Assembly: GCA_035541775.1 (NCBI GenBank) | Contig: DATKMP010000243.1 | Location: 1 to 6,356 of the forward strand | Direction: 5' to 3' | DNA length: 6,356 nucleotides | Source of the DNA: DATKMP01 sp035541775 | GTDB taxonomy: Bacteria > Bacteroidota > Ignavibacteria > UBA10030 | Part shown: in pieces, positions 1 to 5,125 of the stretch | How positions within the stretch are numbered: position 1 is the first letter of the stretch | Layout of the letters: the number at the start of each line of letters is the position of its first letter | Translations under genes and position numbers: made by a program | Notes under the pieces: model-generated | Told to the model about the DNA's origin: nothing | The model's input: only the letters and a program-made list of their open reading frames with translations | Databases searched by the model: none

Positions 1-2
1 CC

Positions 3-608
3 AGCGACGGAAAATATTTGGATATTGCTACACAAGATACTTCCGTGAGTATAACGTGGACCATCAATAATGTCGAACCTGATGGAAATTATCCATTGGC
101 TGTCGGATATAAATTGAATTATGAATCTCCGAAAACTCAATATCTCTATATCAATGGTGTTGCAGATACAGTGGTATTCACTGCCGCATCAAAAACAACG
201 TGGTACCAAAAAGTTTTTAATGTGAATTTGGTTCATGGTACGAATACGATTGTCATGAAATTGTTTTGGGGATGGATGTATCTGGATTATATTGCACTGC
301 CGACAAGTGCAGTAACATCGGTGGCAGCAAATTCTGCCCTTCCGTTCACGTATGCACTAGAGCAAAATTTTCCTAATCCGTTCAACCCGGCAACGACAAT
401 CAAGTTCTCGCTTGCTCAATCGTCCCATGTAAAATTGATTGTCTATAATTTATTAGGACAAAAAGTGGCAACGCTTGCGGATAAATTTATGAACGCGGGC
501 GTGTATCACATTCAATTTGACGCTGCGCGATTTGCAACCGGCGTTTATTTTTATCGACTTGAAGCGGCAGGAAATGTTTTTCAAAAGAAAATGCTGCTGT
601 TGAAATAA
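3..608 (+). CDS. C-terminal part of a secreted carbohydrate-binding protein with CBM6/35-like module and T9SS type A sorting domain (5' partial)
   Basis: The reading frame is open from the window edge (first full codon at base 3), so the true start and any catalytic domain lie upstream. The TTG at 18 is internal, not a start. About the first 100 residues have the beta-sandwich pattern of a CBM6/CBM35-type module: SITWTINNVEPDGNYPLAVG, then YLYINGV, then LVHGTNTIVMKL and a closing LDYIALP. In such families this corresponds to the sugar-binding lectin-like fold. After a short linker, from about base 357, comes a typical T9SS type A sorting domain: LEQNFPNPFNPATTIKFSL, VYNLLGQKVATL, AGVYHIQFD, GVYFYRL and a lysine-ending KKMLLLK tail. 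This domain is recognised by the type IX machinery and usually removed after export, leaving the protein secreted or surface-attached. The enzyme is most likely a glycoside hydrolase, because CBM35 modules often accompany mannanases and the next gene is an oligosaccharide epimerase. The catalytic family cannot be seen. Confidence 0.85.
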   Translation, partial: SDGKYLDIATQDTSVSITWTINNVEPDGNYPLAVGYKLNYESPKTQYLYINGVADTVVFTAASKTTWYQKVFNVNLVHGTNTIVMKLFWGWMYLDYIALPTSAVTSVAANSALPFTYALEQNFPNPFNPATTIKFSLAQSSHVKLIVYNLLGQKVATLADKFMNAGVYHIQFDAARFATGVYFYRLEAAGNVFQKKMLLLK

Positions 609-688
609 TACTTTATTGAAAGCTCAAAACCTAAATGACCATCGCTGCAGTAAAATATTTTTCCCCGGTGAGCTTTTTTCTATCGTGT

Positions 689-694
689 GGAAAG
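689..694 (+). promoter_or_regulatory. Ribosome binding site of the epimerase gene
   Basis: GGAAAG lies 6 nt before the ATG at 701. It is only a moderate Shine-Dalgarno match, but it supports this start, which also gives a complete signal peptide; the next in-frame ATG (residue 81) would remove conserved sequence. Confidence 0.5.
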
Positions 695-700
695 TGAACT

Positions 701-2065
701 ATGATTAAAAAAAAGACCGTTACTTTTAGTGCCATTATCCTTCTTTCTCCGTTTTTAATTTCTCAGAACAAATCTGTATCATTTTCTGAATCACTTCCCA
801 TAGATACAGTCAAAGCCGGATTGCAACGCCTGCTGACCGATGAACTTACAAAATATTATCCGCTTGTCCTCGATACCGTGGACGGCGGCTATTTGAGCGA
901 TGTCGATTATCGCTGGGAATTGAACGGCATTCAGAATAAAATGATCGTAACACAATCGCGGCACATTTGGTCCACGTCCAATGCCGTGCACTATTTTAAA
1001 AATGATCCCGCGCTTTTAAAAACTGCGAAACATGGCGTTCAATTTCTTGAAGACAAAATGTGGGATCGTGACTATGGCGGCTTTTATGATTTAGTCGATA
1101 GACAAGGAAAGCCGTTAGGCGATGAACATGGCAATATGAAAACTGCGTACGGCAATGCTTTCGCCATTTATGGGCTTGCCGCCTATTATCGCGCATCAGG
1201 CGACACGGCTGCTTTGACGTTAGCAATAGAAACATTTTCCTGGCTTGAGAAACATAGTTACGATGAAGTGAACGGCGGATATTTTCAAAACTTGCAGCGG
1301 AACGGCACTCCGTTTAAAAATAATTATCGTACTATTCCTCCCAAAGATCAAAATTCGACCATCCATCTTCTTGAAGCATTGACTGAACTTTATGACGTAT
1401 GGCCAGATGCGATTTTAAAAAAACGGTTAGCATCCTTACTTCATATTGTCCGTGACGTGATCACGACCAAAAAGGGGTACATGGTTTTATTCTTTCAACA
1501 AAATTGGACACCGGTTTCCTATCGCGATTCAAGTGCAGGTGTTCGGGAAAAAAATTATGAGTATGATCACGTTTCCTTCGGCCATGATGTGGAAACGGCA
1601 TATCTTATGCTGGAAGCTTCAAAAGCGTTGGGATTACAACATGATACCGTGACGCTGGCGATCGGGAAAAAAATGGTAGATCATGCTTTGAAGAATGGAT
1701 GGGATACGACCCATGGCGGAATTTATGACGGTGGATATTATTTTACTTTCGATGGGCATTGTTCTATTCTGCATCAAACCAAAGAATGGTGGGCGCAAGC
1801 AGAAGCGATGAATTCATTGTTGCTGATGGCCCAGTTGTTTCCGGACGATACGATGCAGTACTATGAAAAATTCTTGCGGCAATATGCGTACATCGAAAAA
1901 TATTTAATCGATCATGAATACGGCGGCTGGTATTGGGGCGGTACGGATATAGTACCGGCGCTAAAAAAATCTCCCAAAGCATCGATCTGGAAAGCGAACT
2001 ATCACACTTCGCGTGCGCTCATGAATTGTATCAATCGACTCCACTCTCCATCCTCAGCCAATTGA
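701..2065 (+). CDS. Exported AGE-family 2-epimerase (cellobiose/mannobiose 2-epimerase type)
   Basis: This is an (alpha/alpha)6-barrel enzyme that, in this family, interconverts the reducing-end glucose and mannose of beta-1,4-linked disaccharides by C2 epimerisation. Family signatures appear in order: SRHIW (R87), YGNAFAIYGLAAYY (about 150-163), DQNSTIHLLEAL (N218, H222), FGHDVETAYLMLEAS (H295, E298), KEWWAQAEAMNSLLL (from 361) and IWKANYHTSRALMN (W430, H435). These match the residues I recall for Rhodothermus marinus cellobiose 2-epimerase: R66, N196, H200, H259, E262, W385 and H390, the last two histidines being the acid/base pair. Relative to that numbering there are about 14 extra residues around 275-289. 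The N-terminus (KKK, then a hydrophobic stretch to about residue 20, then SQNKS) looks like a Sec signal peptide with possible cleavage near S21/Q22, which explains much of the 454-aa length against about 400 usual. Cellobiose versus mannobiose preference cannot be read; an N-acylglucosamine 2-epimerase is less likely. Confidence 0.88.
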   Translation: MIKKKTVTFSAIILLSPFLISQNKSVSFSESLPIDTVKAGLQRLLTDELTKYYPLVLDTVDGGYLSDVDYRWELNGIQNKMIVTQSRHIWSTSNAVHYFKNDPALLKTAKHGVQFLEDKMWDRDYGGFYDLVDRQGKPLGDEHGNMKTAYGNAFAIYGLAAYYRASGDTAALTLAIETFSWLEKHSYDEVNGGYFQNLQRNGTPFKNNYRTIPPKDQNSTIHLLEALTELYDVWPDAILKKRLASLLHIVRDVITTKKGYMVLFFQQNWTPVSYRDSSAGVREKNYEYDHVSFGHDVETAYLMLEASKALGLQHDTVTLAIGKKMVDHALKNGWDTTHGGIYDGGYYFTFDGHCSILHQTKEWWAQAEAMNSLLLMAQLFPDDTMQYYEKFLRQYAYIEKYLIDHEYGGWYWGGTDIVPALKKSPKASIWKANYHTSRALMNCINRLHSPSSAN

Positions 2066-2108
2066 CGGACACCAAGGCAAGGGGATATTGCAGCCGCAGA
2101 ACTTTTTT

Positions 2109-2136
2109 AAAAAAGATTCGACTCTTGAGAATCGAA
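2109..2136 (-). terminator. Terminator-like hairpin with T-tract, better formed on the minus strand
   Basis: Bases 2117-2136 form a stem of 8 pairs closing a TTGA loop. Read on the minus strand all 8 pairs form (one is a G-U wobble) and the stem is followed by UCUUUUUU from 2116-2109, the layout of an intrinsic terminator. On the plus strand the wobble becomes a C-A mismatch and the stem is followed by G and six A, not by U. It therefore does not look like a strong terminator for the epimerase gene, although some plus-strand pausing is possible. Confidence 0.35.
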
Positions 2137-2284
2137 GAAAAAAGAATTACATATCAATGTTGTCGTTGTTATCTTAAATGCAACGTTGGACTGATGCTCT
2201 CATGAATATGGCGTCGAAATCATGGTGTCAAAAGTTCCCTTGAGTTACCGTATAAAAATGATCAGTGAAATAATTTTTGAGAAG

Positions 2285-2290
2285 TAGAGG
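2285..2290 (+). promoter_or_regulatory. Ribosome binding site of the binding-protein gene
   Basis: TAGAGG lies 9 nt before the ATG at 2300. It fixes the start that includes the N-terminal membrane segment, in preference to the internal Met15 codon. Confidence 0.6.
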
Positions 2291-2299
2291 CGCATCGAA

Positions 2300-3607
2300 A
2301 TGAATATCAAACAAATATGGGGACTGAGTCTTTTCAGCGCTATGGTTCTCTTCTGTGTGATCCTCTTTTATATCTACCCGAATCGCCAGCCCCCCAAAGA
2401 GATTGAGATTTATTTTGCAGACCGGTTCACGGAAGCTCACCGCATGTTGATCGACCGGTATAACGCACAACATAAAGGTTCTATCAAAGTTGTGCCGATC
2501 GATTTTACCATGTCGGAATATAGCACGGATGCCCGAAAAGAAATTCTCGCACGTTCCCTTCGAGGGGAAGATGATGCCATCGATTTACTTGCCGTTGACC
2601 TTATCTGGGTTCATCGGTTTGCAAAATGGTGCGAACCGCTTGGCCAATATTTTAGCGTTGCTGAGCGTGAACGCTTCACTGACCCGGCATTGAGAACCTG
2701 TTATCATGAAGGAGAATTAGTTGCTGTTCCTTTTTATCTTGTGCAGGGTGTGATGTATTATCGACAAGATTTACTGGAACGACTTCCGCACGGCAAGCTG
2801 CTGCTTAATGAGTTGTCGCATGGCATTCCATGGACGAAATTATTATCCTATCAAAAACAATTGCATTGGAAAGGCCCATACTATATTTTTCCGGCAGCCG
2901 ATTACGAAGGAATGGTGTGCAGTTATATTGAACTGCTGTTGAGTCTTCGCCCGAACTATTTTGAAACAGTGGGCTTCCGTTTTGATACACCGGAAGCAAA
3001 ACAGGCATTGCAATTTTTAGTGGATTTAGTGCATCGTTTCCATGCTACGCCGCCGGAAGTAAGCGATTTTACTGAAACACCGAGCTATGAATATTTTCTA
3101 AAGCATGACGGCTTATTTCTCCGCGGCTGGACAAGCTATGAAAAAGATTATTTCTATAATCCTCCTGTCGATACATCCAAGCAGTACCATTTGAAAAAAG
3201 CGCCGTTGCCGTTTCTTGACGGCGGAAAGTCCACTTCTCTTTTCGGAGGATGGAATCTGATGGTATCCAAAGCGAGCACCAAAAAAGAAGCGGTCATTGA
3301 TTTTGTAAAATATTTATTAAGCGATGACGCGCAGGAAGTGCTTTACAAGACCGGCGGTTTTTATCCTGTGATAAATTCTTTTTATACGGATTCATCATGT
3401 CTCCGGCGTTACCCCGAAATTCCTAAACTCAAGGAATTAATAAACAGTGGTGTGCATCGTCCGCTCCATGAAAATTATACCAAGTATTCAAAAATCATGG
3501 CGCGTTATTTTTCCCTTGCCATCAAAGGCGGTATGAGTGTAGATGAAGCGCTTCGCCGTGCGCAGGTTTCCATTGAGTCGGAAAAAAATGTCGTATCAGG
3601 AATGTAG
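2300..3607 (+). CDS. Membrane-anchored sugar-binding protein (family 1 extracellular solute-binding type), probable sensory subunit
   Basis: This 435-aa protein has the length and fold pattern of family 1 ABC sugar-binding proteins, which close two lobes around a mono- or oligosaccharide. Visible signatures are the first strand and helix (IEIYFADRFTEAHRMLIDRY, 35-54), DLLAVDLIWVHRFA (95-108), VAVPFYLVQGVMYYRQDLLE (141-160), DYEGMVCSYIELLLSL (201-216), the hinge-region block FGGWNLMVSKASTKKEAVIDF (315-335) and a helical C-terminus with VDEALRRAQ (414-422). Residues about 7-26 are a continuous hydrophobic segment without a lipobox (the only Cys there, C19, is preceded by LF) and without a clear signal peptidase site, so it probably stays as an N-terminal anchor with the lobes in the periplasm. 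The kinase gene starts 3 nt after its stop and no permease or ATPase gene adjoins it, suggesting it delivers a ligand signal to that kinase rather than feeding a transporter. The ligand is unknown; neighbours suggest an oligosaccharide. Confidence 0.85.
   Translation: MNIKQIWGLSLFSAMVLFCVILFYIYPNRQPPKEIEIYFADRFTEAHRMLIDRYNAQHKGSIKVVPIDFTMSEYSTDARKEILARSLRGEDDAIDLLAVDLIWVHRFAKWCEPLGQYFSVAERERFTDPALRTCYHEGELVAVPFYLVQGVMYYRQDLLERLPHGKLLLNELSHGIPWTKLLSYQKQLHWKGPYYIFPAADYEGMVCSYIELLLSLRPNYFETVGFRFDTPEAKQALQFLVDLVHRFHATPPEVSDFTETPSYEYFLKHDGLFLRGWTSYEKDYFYNPPVDTSKQYHLKKAPLPFLDGGKSTSLFGGWNLMVSKASTKKEAVIDFVKYLLSDDAQEVLYKTGGFYPVINSFYTDSSCLRRYPEIPKLKELINSGVHRPLHENYTKYSKIMARYFSLAIKGGMSVDEALRRAQVSIESEKNVVSGM
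3598..3602 (+). promoter_or_regulatory. Ribosome binding site of the kinase gene, inside the end of the preceding gene
   Basis: AGGAA lies 8 nt before the ATG at 3611 and overlaps the last codons of the binding-protein gene. This points to coupled translation of the two proteins from one transcript. Confidence 0.6.
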
Positions 3608-3610
3608 CGT

Positions 3611-5125
3611 ATGCCGCAAGAGAAAAATAAGATTCCGGAAAAATTTAAGAAGACTTTGTCGCCGTACCGCTTCGGGATATGGCACATCATTGTCGTCTTT
3701 ATCATTCTTATTGCTTTCCAAATATTTCTTATTTTTTTTCAAAAAGAAACGCTCAGCAATTTTTTAAGGGATACACAAAGCTGGTTCCAAAAATATTATG
3801 CAGAACGCCTCGCGTTGGTCACGACAACGAATACCGAACTTTTATTTGAACAGCAACAGCGGCTGCGCGCCCGGCAGGATACGACGGAAACAAGTGTCGC
3901 CAATTCGTTGAATGTAATATTTAAACAACAACTGATCCATCGAAGTGTCGCAGATATTTGCCTCATCCTTATGAAAAATCATCGGCTGTATATTGTCGAT
4001 AGCGGCCAAAAACTTTTACAATATTTTAATGGCACGCTGAGCCCTTACGACGGCGGGGCGGCGGCAGCACACCATGCCGGTGCTCAATATTTTCTGTCAG
4101 CCAGCAACGAAATGCGGCGAAATGAAACGATCCTCAGTTCTGTCTTGAATCAAAAAACATTCGACGTCATCGTCCCATTTGTGCCGGACGGAGAATACAT
4201 CGGCGTTTTGTACATGCGCATCACGCCGGACTTTTCTTTCCTTACGGCGGAAATACAATCCAGCTTCGACAAAGTTTCTCTCATCTCGTCCGTGCTTATT
4301 TTGATCGGATTGGTTGCCATCTTCGTGGTCTCCTCGATCACTGTGCGTGAACGGAATAAAGTACAGGAAGAATTGTTTATCGAACACGGACAAAATCTTG
4401 AAAAACAAATTCGTCTTGAAAAAGAATCGCTGTTCACGAAACGAATCTATCATACGCATCACAAAGCCGAAAAGATCATGGGGTTCATTAAAGACGATGT
4501 GCGAAAAATGGATGCTCATAATTTGAACGAGCTGAAGAAACGAGTGAATACCTATTCGAATTTCATTTCGCGAATTATTTATGACATGAAATGGTACGAT
4601 CAGGATATTAACACCATTGTGAATCCGATGTTCCACACGGATGTGAATGCTGTGATTCAATTTATTATCGATAATGTTTTCTTGCGTGTTTCGAGTAAAA
4701 ATGAAATGTTCGAATTGCAATTGGCCTTGGATCCATCGCTGCCGTTCATCCGTGTCAATGAATTCACGGTCTGGGAAATTCTTGAACCGCTGATTCAAAA
4801 TAGCATCGATCATGGGGGAATTCATTTCGTGACGATTAAGATTCAAACGATGTATGACCGTGAAACGAATAGTTCGTATATTTATATATCGGATAACGGC
4901 AAAGGAATTGCGCCGGGGCTTTTAGAGGCAGGAGAAAAGGGAATTAAAAAATTGTTTTTGGAAAATGAAACGACAAAAAGCTATACCGGTTCGCATTCCG
5001 GCTATGGATGTTACATCGCGCATCAACTTGCCGTCGGAAAATGCGGTTGGCAGCTTGATGTCGAAAATCTGGATCCGGTCGGTTGTCGGTTCACGATAAT
5101 AATGAGAAACACAGAGGTGCTATGA
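3611..5125 (+). CDS. Two-TM sensor histidine kinase with periplasmic sensor domain and atypical H-box
   Basis: The 504-aa inner-membrane protein has one TM helix at about 21-43, a periplasmic region of about 180 residues, and a second TM at about 222-245. The periplasmic part begins helical and ends in a Cache/PAS-like strand pattern (FDVIVPFVPDGEYIGVLYMR, 184-203). A charged coiled-coil linker (246-278) leads to the dimerisation region. The ATPase domain is clear: N box EPLIQNSIDHGG (N397), G1 box SDNGKGI (D428) and G2 box SGYGCYIAHQLA (464-475). The usual HELRTP H-box is absent; the likely phosphoacceptor is one of H281, H283 or H284 in YHTHHKAEKIMGFI, which sits at the expected place before a second helix (about 303-330). 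It lies between a binding-protein gene and a response-regulator gene, with which it overlaps by 4 nt, so it probably relays periplasmic ligand state to that regulator. No cytoplasmic PAS or HAMP domain is evident. Confidence 0.9.
   Translation: MPQEKNKIPEKFKKTLSPYRFGIWHIIVVFIILIAFQIFLIFFQKETLSNFLRDTQSWFQKYYAERLALVTTTNTELLFEQQQRLRARQDTTETSVANSLNVIFKQQLIHRSVADICLILMKNHRLYIVDSGQKLLQYFNGTLSPYDGGAAAAHHAGAQYFLSASNEMRRNETILSSVLNQKTFDVIVPFVPDGEYIGVLYMRITPDFSFLTAEIQSSFDKVSLISSVLILIGLVAIFVVSSITVRERNKVQEELFIEHGQNLEKQIRLEKESLFTKRIYHTHHKAEKIMGFIKDDVRKMDAHNLNELKKRVNTYSNFISRIIYDMKWYDQDINTIVNPMFHTDVNAVIQFIIDNVFLRVSSKNEMFELQLALDPSLPFIRVNEFTVWEILEPLIQNSIDHGGIHFVTIKIQTMYDRETNSSYIYISDNGKGIAPGLLEAGEKGIKKLFLENETTKSYTGSHSGYGCYIAHQLAVGKCGWQLDVENLDPVGCRFTIIMRNTEVL
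5113..5117 (+). promoter_or_regulatory. Ribosome binding site of the regulator gene
   Basis: AGAGG lies 4 nt before the ATG at 5122, inside the last kinase codons. It supports the ATGA stop/start overlap as the true start and suggests translational coupling. Confidence 0.6.

Larger units (their letters stand above)
2066..2299. other. Intergenic region between epimerase and sensory operon
   Basis: These 234 nt hold no credible gene. The + frame running past the epimerase stop to 2205 has no database-like motif and overlaps the epimerase out of frame. The region contains a 14-bp perfect palindrome (C, six T, six A, G at 2102-2115), a hairpin at 2117-2136, and two similar 8-mers, CAATGTTG (2155-2162) and CAACGTTG (2181-2188), 26 bp apart start to start. 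The promoter of the downstream operon probably lies here. TATAAA at 2251-2256 resembles a -10 box, but no good -35 box sits 16-18 bp before it, so I do not call a promoter. Confidence 0.5.

Noticed and set aside
620..676. Inverted repeat AAAGCTCA / TGAGCTTT followed by T residues between the CBM gene and the epimerase gene
   Set aside because: The 8-bp arms match perfectly but are separated by 41 nt, too long a loop for a normal intrinsic terminator, and I see no strong inner stem.
2076..2092. Sigma-54-like promoter GGCAAGGGGATATTGCA after the epimerase gene
   Set aside because: The GG and GC elements are 14 bp apart instead of the required 12, so this is not a valid -24/-12 pair.
1933..2205. 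Plus-strand open frame overlapping the end of the epimerase gene
   Set aside because: Most of it is an out-of-frame reading of conserved epimerase sequence and the remainder has no recognisable motif.
2223..2237. Second sigma-54-like candidate, TGGTGTC then AAAA then GTTC
   Set aside because: The GG is present at the right distance but the -12 element lacks the essential GC dinucleotide (TC instead).
2340..2360. Lipoprotein signal at C19 of the binding protein
   Set aside because: The residues before the Cys are V-L-F, which do not fit a lipobox, and the Cys is in the middle of the hydrophobic stretch, not at its end.
2300..3607. Binding protein as part of a complete ABC sugar importer
   Set aside because: The next genes are a kinase and a regulator, and no permease or ATPase is in the window; genes beyond the window could still change this.
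4097..4846. Long minus-strand open frame (249 codons) opposite the kinase gene
   Set aside because: It lies wholly inside a convincing kinase gene, its product is rich in His, Arg, Asn and Phe with no domain pattern, and no ribosome binding site argues for it; a shadow frame.
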